Shown in pieces: positions 1-6,526 of a DNA stretch of 6,936 bases. The notes under the pieces were generated by a model. It saw only the letters and a list, made by a program, of their open reading frames with translations. It did no database searches and was not told the DNA's origin. Every line of letters starts with the position of its first letter. Within the stretch, counting starts at the first letter, position 1. The translations under genes were made by a program, and so were the position numbers. Source of the stretch: Methanothrix sp. (GTDB lineage Archaea; Halobacteriota; Methanosarcinia; Methanotrichales; Methanotrichaceae); assembly GCA_003162615.1 (NCBI GenBank), contig PMNG01000215.1, positions 1-6,936 of the forward strand, read 5' to 3'.

Positions 1-8
1 ACACTAGT

Positions 9-1007
9 CTACACTATCACAGTCTCAACGCAGCAGCGACAGACCTCTTCCAGTCGACGAGTATCCGAGCCAGGAAAATGGTCGATGAGGCAGAGGCTTG
101 CGGGCCTTGCCTTCGAGAAAAGCCTTTTCAGGTCGCCGTGATACACCTCTATCTCACATGCCCCCGATGCTCGCCCGACCAGGACCGGCTCGCCAGCAAC
201 CGCATCCGTGGGATGCTCCAGGCGCTCTATATCCTCTATCCCAAGAAGGTCCTTGTTGGCTTCCAGGTTCAGCATGACGTTTTCCACCGCAGGAAGCCAG
301 ATGTCGTTCAGCACGACGCGCCTGGCCCCGGCCAGAACACACATCAGTCCAAGGGTTCCCGGGCCGCAAAGACCGTCCACCACATCTGTCACTTTGCCCT
401 TAAAGTACAGGCTCTCCAGGATCTTCATTTTCGGTGAGCCCGATCTTGGAAACTCTATGTGAATTTTGGACTGGCTCCTGTAGATGACCAGATCTCCAAA
501 CAGGCTCTGGATAACATCTCCTCGCATACCACACCCGGCCAGAAGGCTCCATTCCCGTGGACCCCTCTCAGAATCAACAACTCCCGGAACTCCGCCGGTT
601 AGGATGACACCTTTGACCTCGGGAATGCGTCTTAAAATCGTCTCTGCAGCATCTTTGCGGAGATGCTCTCCGGCGATGATCAGGGACTTTGGTCCCAGGC
701 GGGGAGGATACGCCAACTTGTAGCCGACGGCAATGAGCGGTGAGCCCACACTGCGCAAGTTGTCTCCGTCGTCGCGAAGGCCCATCTCTACAAGGATGTT
801 CAACGCATCGAGCATGACGACATCCAGTGGTGCCCTTCCGCATGAATTGCATCGGTCTATACGTTCCGGCAGTTCCTTAACAGGGCTGCTTTTCCCTAGA
901 TTGGGATCTGCCGCGCAATCGGGGCAGGCCATGTACATTGTGTCGATGCTGGCTAAGACATCTTGTGCAGGTCGGACACAGTCTTTTCCGCAGCAGGGGC
1001 AGTCCAT
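9..1007 (-). CDS. Zinc-ribbon protein with Trm5/Tyw2-like SAM-methyltransferase domain
   Basis: A protein of 332 residues, function not recognised. The N-terminus has three CxxC knuckles (C3/C6, C28/C31, C53/C56), consistent with zinc binding. Residues about 108-190 follow the order seen in Trm5/Tyw2 tRNA methyltransferases: a helix ending in IPEVKGVIL, then REWSLLAG, then a strand-rich KIHIEFPR segment. A Rossmann fold follows, with SAM motif I VVDGLCGPGTLGL (209-221) and motif II RRVVLNDI (229-236). The usual Trm5 motifs are altered: FPRSGSPKMK where SPRLxxER is expected, and LIDHFPGSDT (307-316) where MNLPK is expected. I therefore do not call it tRNA guanine-37 methyltransferase; a diverged RNA methyltransferase or a SAM-binding protein is more likely. 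The frame is open back to 1178, but ATG at 1007 is chosen: AGAGGT lies just upstream, the CxxC domain starts at once, and the longer form would overlap the aclB start. It is divergent from aclB. Confidence 0.8.
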   Translation of the reverse strand: MDCPCCGKDCVRPAQDVLASIDTMYMACPDCAADPNLGKSSPVKELPERIDRCNSCGRAPLDVVMLDALNILVEMGLRDDGDNLRSVGSPLIAVGYKLAYPPRLGPKSLIIAGEHLRKDAAETILRRIPEVKGVILTGGVPGVVDSERGPREWSLLAGCGMRGDVIQSLFGDLVIYRSQSKIHIEFPRSGSPKMKILESLYFKGKVTDVVDGLCGPGTLGLMCVLAGARRVVLNDIWLPAVENVMLNLEANKDLLGIEDIERLEHPTDAVAGEPVLVGRASGACEIEVYHGDLKRLFSKARPASLCLIDHFPGSDTRRLEEVCRCCVETVIV

Positions 1008-1116
1008 GAACCTCTGAACTGCAGGCAAATATTTCAGCTTTTCCCGGAAGATCCATTGCGGATGGCACAATCCTTCAGAAAGGTTTGTAAATAGGAATGA
1101 CATTAGGAGGGCGAAG
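1008..1116. promoter_or_regulatory. Divergent promoter region between methyltransferase-like gene and aclB
   Basis: This 109-base gap separates two genes pointing away from each other, so it must hold the promoters of both. There are two AT-rich, TATA-like boxes. AAATATTT at 1027-1034 would place an aclB transcript start near 1056, leaving a leader of about 60 bases. TATTTACA, read on the minus strand at 1086-1093, would place a start for the minus-strand gene near 1064. The first box is palindromic and could work either way. No clear operator or riboswitch is visible. The box assignments are tentative; the presence of a promoter region is well supported by gene orientation. Confidence 0.5.
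1105..1110 (+). promoter_or_regulatory. Shine-Dalgarno site of aclB
   Basis: AGGAGG lies six bases before the GTG at 1117, which is ideal spacing. The next in-frame start, ATG at 1129, would be 18 bases away, so this site decides in favour of the GTG start. Confidence 0.75.
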
Positions 1117-2394
1117 GTGGTTTTGGACATGGCACAGAGAGGCATAAGGGAATACGACGCGAAACGCATGCTGGCCAAATACCTTCCCGATTACCTCAAG
1201 GATTTCTCTTACCGAGGGGAGATCGCCCTTGTAAGCCCGGACACGGATTTGGACAGTCTCGTGGCCGAGAACCCATGGCTGAAGGCCAAAAAGCTTGTTG
1301 TGAAACCGGACCAGCTCTTTGGCAAAAGAGGAAAGCTTGGCTTGGTTCTTCTGGATGCGACCTGGGACGAGGCACGAGCATACCTTAAAGAGAATATGGG
1401 ATCAGAGGTAGTAGTCGGGGGCGTTGCGGGAAAGTTGACTCATTTCCTGGTGGAGCCCTTCGTGCTCCATCGCGAGGAGTTCTACGTGGCCATCAGCTCA
1501 GACTATGATGGTGACAACATTTATTTCTCATCTGAAGGAGGCATCTGTGTTGAGGAAAAGTGGGACAAGGTTGTCCAGGTTCGCGTTGACGTCCTGGAGG
1601 GCATAGACAGGATCGACCTACACTCCAAGCTGCCGTCTTCTCTAGGAAACAGGCTTCCCAATGTGGAATCCTTCATCAAAGCCCTTTACCGTTTCTACGT
1701 CGACCTGGGATTCGCTTACTTAGAAATCAACCCTTTCACTTTCGACAACGGATCGATAGTACCCCTTGACCTCGTGGCAAAACTTGATGACGCTGAAGAG
1801 TACTGGAAGAGCAAGAAGTGGGATGGGCTTGTGTTCCCAGAACCCTTCGGCAGAACCATGAGCAAAGAGGAGCTGTTCATCAAAGAAATGGACTCAAAGA
1901 CCGGAGCTTCTCTGAAGCTCACCATTCTGAACCCCAAGGGAAAGGTGTGGACGATGGTTGCGGGCGGTGGGGCAAGCGTCATCTACGCCGACACGATCTG
2001 TGATCTCGGTCACGCCAGAGAGCTGGCCAACTACGGCGAGTATAGCGGTGACCCAAACACTGAGGAGACCTACCTATACTGCAAGACCATCCTTGATCTC
2101 ATGACCCGCGAGAAGGCCCCCAACGGAAAGGTGCTCATGATCGGAGGGGCCATTGCCAACTTCACTGACGTGGCCAAAACCTTCAAGGGAATAGTCATGG
2201 CCCTCAAGGAGTACCAGGATATTCTTTGCGATGCTGGGGTTAAGATCTACGTGCGCCGGGGTGGGCCCAACTACGAAGTAGGCCTCAAGCTCATGCGCGA
2301 GCTGGGGGAGATGCTAGGAGTTCCGATCGAGGTGTACGGCCCGGAGACCCACATGACTCGGATCGTTCCTCTGGCTCTAGGCGGTGGTGAGTGA
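1117..2394 (+). CDS. aclB: ATP-citrate lyase, small subunit AclB (ATP-grasp and citrate-binding part)
   Basis: With AclA, this cytosolic enzyme converts citrate, CoA and ATP to acetyl-CoA, oxaloacetate, ADP and phosphate. The 425 residues match the N-terminal part of human ACLY almost throughout, without large gaps. An ATP-grasp domain fills about residues 1-240, with KPDQLFGKRGKLGLV (63-77), EINPF (203-207) and LDLVAKLDD (217-225); N205 and D218 are the expected metal ligands. The citrate-binding domain follows, with MVAGGGASV (280-288), ANYGEYSG (304-311), GGAIANFT (343-350) and VRRGGPNY (379-386). N348, T350 and R381 align with the human citrate-binding residues N346, T348 and R379. It ends cleanly at GGGE where the eukaryotic linker begins. 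The start is GTG at 1117, set by an AGGAGG site. It is the first gene of a tight cluster, two bases ahead of aclA. The related succinyl-CoA synthetase beta chain is excluded by the ACLY-specific motifs. Confidence 0.96.
   Translation: MVLDMAQRGIREYDAKRMLAKYLPDYLKDFSYRGEIALVSPDTDLDSLVAENPWLKAKKLVVKPDQLFGKRGKLGLVLLDATWDEARAYLKENMGSEVVVGGVAGKLTHFLVEPFVLHREEFYVAISSDYDGDNIYFSSEGGICVEEKWDKVVQVRVDVLEGIDRIDLHSKLPSSLGNRLPNVESFIKALYRFYVDLGFAYLEINPFTFDNGSIVPLDLVAKLDDAEEYWKSKKWDGLVFPEPFGRTMSKEELFIKEMDSKTGASLKLTILNPKGKVWTMVAGGGASVIYADTICDLGHARELANYGEYSGDPNTEETYLYCKTILDLMTREKAPNGKVLMIGGAIANFTDVAKTFKGIVMALKEYQDILCDAGVKIYVRRGGPNYEVGLKLMRELGEMLGVPIEVYGPETHMTRIVPLALGGGE
2386..2390 (+). promoter_or_regulatory. 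Shine-Dalgarno site of aclA inside the end of aclB
   Basis: GGTGA, which pairs with the archaeal 16S tail, lies six bases before ATG 2397 and within the last codons of aclB. A GTG at 2391 directly abuts it and is too close to be the start. This arrangement suggests coupled translation of the two subunits. Confidence 0.6.
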
Positions 2395-2396
2395 AA

Positions 2397-4295
2397 ATGA
2401 TTTCCGCCACAGCAACCAATCCCAAATCCGTTTCGACAAAAAATGATTATGTGCTCTTCGACAGGGGCACCAAAGCCTTCGTTTACGGCTACCAGACCAA
2501 TGCTATTCAGAGGATGCTGGACTTCGACTACATCTGCAAGAGAGATAGCCCAAGCATCTCGGCCATCATCAACTCCAATCGTGCTGGCATTCACAAGGCC
2601 TTCTGGGGAACCAAGGAGATCATCCTCCCAATGTTCAAGACCATAGCCGAGGCTGCCAAAGCACACCCTGAGGCAGACGTGATGGTGAACTTCGCCTCTC
2701 ACCGCTCTGCCTTTGAGACCACCATGGAAGCTCTGGAGCGGAAGACCATCCGCACTGTTGTAGTCATCGCCGAGGGTGTGCCAGAGCGGCAGGCCAGGAT
2801 CTTGGCCGCTACAGCCAGAAAGCTTGGCAAGACGGTCATCGGTCCGGCCACAGTTGGCGGGATGACGGCAGGAGCGTTCAGGATTGGAAACACTGCTGGA
2901 ACCATCGAGAACATCATCGCCTCCAAGCTCTACCGACCTGGATCAGTCGGTTTCGTCTCTAAGTCAGGAGGCATGCTCAACGAGGCCTTCAACATCATAT
3001 CCCGGAACTCCAACGGGGTGCACGAGGGGGTAGCCATTGGCGGAGACCGTTACCCCGGCAGCAATATGCTCGACCATATAATGAGGTACGAGGCAAACCC
3101 TGAGATCAAGATGATAGCATGCCTCGGAGAGCTGGGCGGGACAGACGAGTACAGGATAATAGAGGCCCTGAAGGCCGGAAAGATCACAAAGCCACTGGTT
3201 GCCTGGGTCACCGGAACCTGCGGACCAGTGCTTCCGTCCTCAGTCCAGTTCGGCCATGCTGGAGCAAAAGCCGACAGCCAAAAAGAGACTGCTCAGGCCA
3301 AGAATGAGGCCTTCAAGAACGCAGGGGCCTATGTACCCAACTCCTTTGACAATTACGGAGAGATGGTTAAGCAAGTTTACGAGATGCTAAAATCTCAGGG
3401 AAAGGTCAAGGATGTAGTTGAGCCGGAGGTGCCACGACTGCCCGTGGACTACAGCAAGGCCCTCACCTCAGGACTTATCCGCAAGCCTACCACCTTCATT
3501 TGCACCATCTCTGACGACAGCGGCGACGAGCTTCTGTACGCCGGCAAGAAGATCAGCGACGTTCTGGAGCAGAAAGTGGGCATCGGAGGCGTAGTGGGGC
3601 TGCTGTGGTTTAAGAAGCAGCTTCCTGACTATGCTACCAGGTTTATCGAGCTTGTTCTCCAGATTGTTGCAGATCACGGCCCGGCTGTGTCTGCAGCCCA
3701 CAACTCCATAGTGGCCTCTTGCGCCGGAAAGGACCTGATATCCTCTCTATGCAGTGGCCTTCTGACCATCGGGCCTAGATTTGGCGGAGCCATAGACGAC
3801 GCTGCCAGGGAGTTCAAGAGGGCAAAGGAGACCGGTCTGTCTCCCGAGCAGTTCGTCGGCGAGATGAAGCGCAAGGGCATAAACATCCCAGGCATCGGTC
3901 ATCGGATCAAGAGCGTGAAGAACCCGGACGTGAGGGTCCTGCTCCTGATCGAGTACGCCAGGAAGAACTTCGCGCGAACAGAGCTGCTGGACTATGCCTT
4001 AGAAGTCGAGAGGCTGACCACGGCCAAGAAGGGCAACCTGATCCTGAACGTCGACGGCTGCATAGGCATACTGTTCCTGGACCTGATGTCTTCCTGCGGC
4101 GCCTTCACAAAGGCGGAGATCGACGAGGTTGTGAAGCTCGGCTACCTGAACGGCCTCTTTGCGCTGGGAAGGAGCATAGGCCTCATAGGGCACATCCTGG
4201 ACCAGAAGCGCCTGGGAGCCAGACTCTACAGGCATCCGACAGAGGACATCGCATACATGCTGCCGAAACCTGAGGACATCGATTGCAAGCGTTGA
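2397..4295 (+). CDS. aclA: ATP-citrate lyase, large subunit AclA (CoA-ligase and citryl-CoA lyase parts)
   Basis: The catalytic large subunit, 632 residues, matches the C-terminal half of human ACLY closely. Residues about 15-335 form the succinyl-CoA-synthetase-alpha-like part: LFDRGTKAFVYG (20-31), GPATVGG (149-155), YRPGSVGFVSKSGGM (179-193), GGDRYPGS (215-222) and QFGHAGA (284-290). H287 corresponds to the phosphorylated catalytic histidine (human H760). Residues about 350-625 form the citrate-synthase-like citryl-CoA lyase part: GLIRKPTTF (359-367), ADHGPAVS (425-432), GIGHR (499-503), NLILNVDG (547-554) and GRSIGLIGH (591-599). H502 and D553 align with human H900 and D1026, so the active site looks complete. 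The stop of aclB is two bases upstream, so the subunits should be made together. A plain succinyl-CoA synthetase alpha chain is excluded by length and by the fused lyase domain. Confidence 0.97.
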   Translation: MISATATNPKSVSTKNDYVLFDRGTKAFVYGYQTNAIQRMLDFDYICKRDSPSISAIINSNRAGIHKAFWGTKEIILPMFKTIAEAAKAHPEADVMVNFASHRSAFETTMEALERKTIRTVVVIAEGVPERQARILAATARKLGKTVIGPATVGGMTAGAFRIGNTAGTIENIIASKLYRPGSVGFVSKSGGMLNEAFNIISRNSNGVHEGVAIGGDRYPGSNMLDHIMRYEANPEIKMIACLGELGGTDEYRIIEALKAGKITKPLVAWVTGTCGPVLPSSVQFGHAGAKADSQKETAQAKNEAFKNAGAYVPNSFDNYGEMVKQVYEMLKSQGKVKDVVEPEVPRLPVDYSKALTSGLIRKPTTFICTISDDSGDELLYAGKKISDVLEQKVGIGGVVGLLWFKKQLPDYATRFIELVLQIVADHGPAVSAAHNSIVASCAGKDLISSLCSGLLTIGPRFGGAIDDAAREFKRAKETGLSPEQFVGEMKRKGINIPGIGHRIKSVKNPDVRVLLLIEYARKNFARTELLDYALEVERLTTAKKGNLILNVDGCIGILFLDLMSSCGAFTKAEIDEVVKLGYLNGLFALGRSIGLIGHILDQKRLGARLYRHPTEDIAYMLPKPEDIDCKR

Positions 4296-4308
4296 AATAA
4301 CGTAAGAT

Positions 4309-5553
4309 ATGCCTACCATCAGCCAGAAGATCCTCAGCCGGGCCTCAGGGTCCGGAATTATTGCAGAGCCGGGGGAGATCGTCGAGGCAGACGTTGATTA
4401 TGCCATGTCCCACGACGGAACCTCCGTCCTGGCCATCAAGGCATTCCAGGATATGGGATCGGAGAGGGTGTGGGACCCCGAGAGGATCGTCATACCCTTC
4501 GACCACCAGATTCCGGCCAACAACGATGTCGCTGCCACACTGCAAAAGGAGGTTCGAGAGTGGGCAAGAGTGCAGGGCATCTCCAACTTTTTCGATTGCG
4601 GAACTGGAGTCTGCCATCAGGTCTTGCCTGAGCAGGGGTTCGCCTTGCCTGGCAAGTTAATTGTGGGCGCGGACTCGCACTCCTGCACCTATGGGGCCTT
4701 CGGAGCCTTCGCCATAGGCGTAGGCGCAACGGACACGGCCGAGATCTATTCGCGTGGAAGGCTGTGGTTCAAGGTGCCCGAGACGATAGGAATAAGGATC
4801 ACGGGAAAGCTCAGGCCCAATGTTGCAGCCAAGGACCTCGCCCTGAAGATCATCGGCGACTTAGGCGCTGACGGTGCCACCTACAAGGCTATTGAGTACT
4901 TCGGCCAAACAATCGAGGAGATGAGCATCTCAGGAAGGATGACCCTATGCAACATGGGTGTTGAGATGGGGGCTAAAGCTACAATTGTCCCTCCTGACGA
5001 AAAGACGGATGCCTACCTTAACGGAAGAGCCAGAGCGGAGTACAGCCCGGTATTTTCTGACCCCGGTTCTTACGACACTGAGCTTGAGTATGATGTCACG
5101 GACCTTGAGCCCCAGGTCGCCTTCCCTTGTAGGGTGGACAACGTCAGGCCCGTCTCGGAGTTAGAGGGCACAAAGATTGATCAGGTGTTCATAGGCACGT
5201 GCACCAACGGCAGACTGGAAGACCTGGAGATAGCCGCGAAAATAATCAAGGGCCACAAGGTGGCGGTCCGGACTCTGGTAATACCTGCATCAAGAGAAAT
5301 CCTGCTCGAAGCGCTCCAAAAGGGTATAATCGAGATCCTTGTGGATGCCGAGGCGATGATTGGTCCGCCGGGCTGCGGGCCGTGCCTTGGCGCTCACATG
5401 GGCGTTATCGGAGACGGAGAGGTCTGCCTGTCAACCTCCAACCGCAACTTCCCCGGAAGGATGGGAAAGGGCGGGTCGGTTTATCTGGCGTCGCCCGCGA
5501 CTGCCGCTTTCGGGGCCATCAAAGGCTATATAACTGAGCCGGGGAAAAATTAG
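4309..5553 (+). CDS. Aconitase-family large subunit (HacA/LeuC type)
   Basis: The 414 residues are the usual length for the archaeal large subunit of 3-isopropylmalate dehydratase or homoaconitase, a cytosolic 4Fe-4S hydro-lyase that works with a separate small subunit. The start, with KILSRASG at 7-14, is typical of the family. Other signatures are FDHQIPANN (64-72), GADSHSCTYGAFGAF (120-134), GTCTNGR (296-302), GPPGCGPCLG (352-361) and TSNRNFPGRMG (376-386). C298, C356 and C359 are the three expected cluster ligands. It starts 13 bases after aclA, with no good Shine-Dalgarno site. Substrate cannot be read from the large subunit, because the discriminating loop is in the small one, and no small subunit is present here. 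Known options are isopropylmalate, homocitrate/homoaconitate and citrate. Position after aclBA favours citrate/isocitrate, by inference only. Confidence 0.92.
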   Translation: MPTISQKILSRASGSGIIAEPGEIVEADVDYAMSHDGTSVLAIKAFQDMGSERVWDPERIVIPFDHQIPANNDVAATLQKEVREWARVQGISNFFDCGTGVCHQVLPEQGFALPGKLIVGADSHSCTYGAFGAFAIGVGATDTAEIYSRGRLWFKVPETIGIRITGKLRPNVAAKDLALKIIGDLGADGATYKAIEYFGQTIEEMSISGRMTLCNMGVEMGAKATIVPPDEKTDAYLNGRARAEYSPVFSDPGSYDTELEYDVTDLEPQVAFPCRVDNVRPVSELEGTKIDQVFIGTCTNGRLEDLEIAAKIIKGHKVAVRTLVIPASREILLEALQKGIIEILVDAEAMIGPPGCGPCLGAHMGVIGDGEVCLSTSNRNFPGRMGKGGSVYLASPATAAFGAIKGYITEPGKN

Positions 5554-5566
5554 CGTCAGACAAGAC

Positions 5567-6223
5567 ATGAAGTTCGACCTCCACATTCATTCTACTTACT
5601 CAGACGGCCATGCCGACGTAAAAGAGATAATCAAGGCGGCGAAGAGAAGAGGCCTTGACGGCATCGCCCTCACAGATCACGATACCATGCGGGGAATTCC
5701 GGCAGCCAGGAGATACATAAAGGAGCAGAAGCTCGATTTGATTCTGATACCCGGCATCGAGGTCACCACTTCAGAAGGCCATCTCTTGGTTCTAGGGGTT
5801 GACAAGGCACCGGAGAAAAAGTTGAGCCCCGAGGAGACCATCGAGACGGCTCATGACCTCGGCGGCATAGCCGATGTTCCCCATCCTTACCATCCCTTCA
5901 GGCACGCCATAGGCAGGATTCCGGATGCCGATGCTGTGGAGGTTTACAACTCCAAGCACCTTTTCGGACTGGCCAACGGCAGGGCCAAGTTCGAGGCCAA
6001 GAGGCGCGGAATGCCCATGGTGGCGGGGAGCGATTCACATTTCGCCGACACCGTTGGGCTGGGAGTGACGGAGATTGAGGCCGATAACGTGGATGGAGTG
6101 CTAGAGGCCATAAGAGCGGGGCAGACCAAGATTTTGGGAAAGAGGACGCCGCCAAAGTTCTTCATAGGGAATACTGTGACCTATATTTACAGAGCGATCG
6201 TCAAGAATGCGAGAAGGGTTTAG
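5567..6223 (+). CDS. PHP-domain metal-dependent phosphoesterase (TrpH-like)
   Basis: The 218 residues form one PHP domain, a metal-dependent barrel that hydrolyses phosphate esters. The metal ligands are all visible: DLHIHSTYSDG (4-14, H6 and H8), TDHDT (36-40), GIEVT (63-67, E65), DVPHPYHP (103-110, H106) and GSDSHF (154-159, D156 and H158). A conserved tail with PPKFFIGNTVTYIYRAIVK (195-213) follows the barrel. Family members cleave nucleotides or 3'-phospho-AMP-like compounds, but the substrate here is unknown. It starts 13 bases after the aconitase-family gene and is probably the last gene of the operon. No Shine-Dalgarno site stands out, but the family N-terminus begins right at this ATG. 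The 3' part of the gene has a decayed second copy from about 6527. It is a stand-alone domain, not part of a DNA polymerase or histidinol phosphatase of usual length. Confidence 0.9.
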   Translation: MKFDLHIHSTYSDGHADVKEIIKAAKRRGLDGIALTDHDTMRGIPAARRYIKEQKLDLILIPGIEVTTSEGHLLVLGVDKAPEKKLSPEETIETAHDLGGIADVPHPYHPFRHAIGRIPDADAVEVYNSKHLFGLANGRAKFEAKRRGMPMVAGSDSHFADTVGLGVTEIEADNVDGVLEAIRAGQTKILGKRTPPKFFIGNTVTYIYRAIVKNARRV

Positions 6224-6316
6224 TGGAAGGAGATATGCCATCGACTTTTGGATGAAGTTTGAAGACCAATGCTTAAACTCCTTGTATATCTAAAGAGCCA
6301 AGAACGCAAAACGCCA

Positions 6317-6344
6317 TTATTTTCGTAGTTTGATGTTTTCTTTC
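6317..6344 (+). terminator. Possible T-rich archaeal terminator of the acl operon
   Basis: About 95 bases after the PHP stop, the plus strand carries several T runs (TTATTTTC, AGTTTG, GTTTTCTTTC). Archaeal transcription often ends at such runs without a hairpin. The stretch also overlaps the 3' end of the proposed minus-strand ORF, where T runs arise simply from lysine codons, so the call is weak. Confidence 0.25.
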
Positions 6345-6487
6345 TGGCAAAACACCTCGAAAGGCACGGGCTTTTCATCCCCACCTTCGTCGGTGTTCAG
6401 CTCACCGATCTCCTCTTCAGTCAGAGAGTCGATGAAAGCGTCAAGATTTCGAATATCCTTATCCTTTACTATTTCAGCCGAAGCCAT
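6317..6487 (-). CDS. Possible small acidic protein, 56 residues
   Basis: This is a 56-residue frame from ATG at 6487 to TAA at 6317-6319; I do not recognise it. The protein begins MASAEIVKDKDIRNLDAFID, continues with an acidic stretch TEEEIGELNTDEGGDEK (23-39) and ends in the basic NIKLRK. It has the charged, soluble composition of a real archaeal small protein, with no membrane segment and one cysteine (C47). Small acidic proteins of this size include antitoxins and transcription accessory factors, but no partner gene is visible. A TATA-like CTATATAT (6511-6518, minus strand) lies about 24 bases before the ATG, which fits a leaderless transcript; there is no convincing Shine-Dalgarno site. 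It could be a remnant or a chance frame. Confidence 0.45.
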   Translation of the reverse strand: MASAEIVKDKDIRNLDAFIDSLTEEEIGELNTDEGGDEKPVPFEVFCQKENIKLRK

Positions 6488-6510
6488 CTTTTATAACCCT
6501 CTCTTCGATG

Positions 6511-6518
6511 ATATATAG
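6511..6518 (-). promoter_or_regulatory. TATA-like box for the small minus-strand ORF
   Basis: Read on the minus strand this is CTATATAT, ending about 24 bases before ATG 6487. Archaeal TATA boxes sit about 25 bases before the transcript start, so the message would begin at or next to the start codon. A second box, TTATAAAA (6489-6496), is too close to the ATG to serve this start. Confidence 0.3.
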
Positions 6519-6526
6519 CTTCAAGC

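Larger units (their letters stand above)
6224..6526. other. Gap between PHP gene and its decayed copy
   Basis: This stretch is more AT-rich than the operon and separates the intact PHP gene from the partial copy. At its start, GGAG (6229-6232) precedes ATG 6235, but that frame closes after six codons, so no gene is called. The only coding candidate is the small minus-strand ORF at 6317-6487. A frame on the plus strand (6330-6518) is serine- and phenylalanine-rich and looks like the antisense of that ORF. No transposase, tRNA or inverted-repeat pair was seen. Confidence 0.5.

Noticed and set aside
154..1017. Several plus-strand frames of 79-119 codons opposite the methyltransferase-like gene
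   Set aside because: They are antisense frames of a well-supported coding sequence with SAM-binding and CxxC motifs, and they carry no recognisable domains.
1008..1178. N-terminal extension of the minus-strand methyltransferase-like gene to ATG 1178
   Set aside because: It would overlap the aclB start and its Shine-Dalgarno site, and the added 57 residues have no domain character. ATG 1007 has its own AGAGGT site and directly starts the CxxC domain.
2391..2393. GTG at 2391 as start of aclA
   Set aside because: It directly abuts the GGTGA site with no spacing and overlaps the aclB stop. ATG 2397 has the correct six-base spacing.
6330..6518. 62-codon plus-strand frame in the gap
   Set aside because: Its serine- and phenylalanine-rich product is what the antisense of an acidic, lysine-rich coding frame gives. 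It has no ribosome binding site, and the minus-strand frame is more protein-like.
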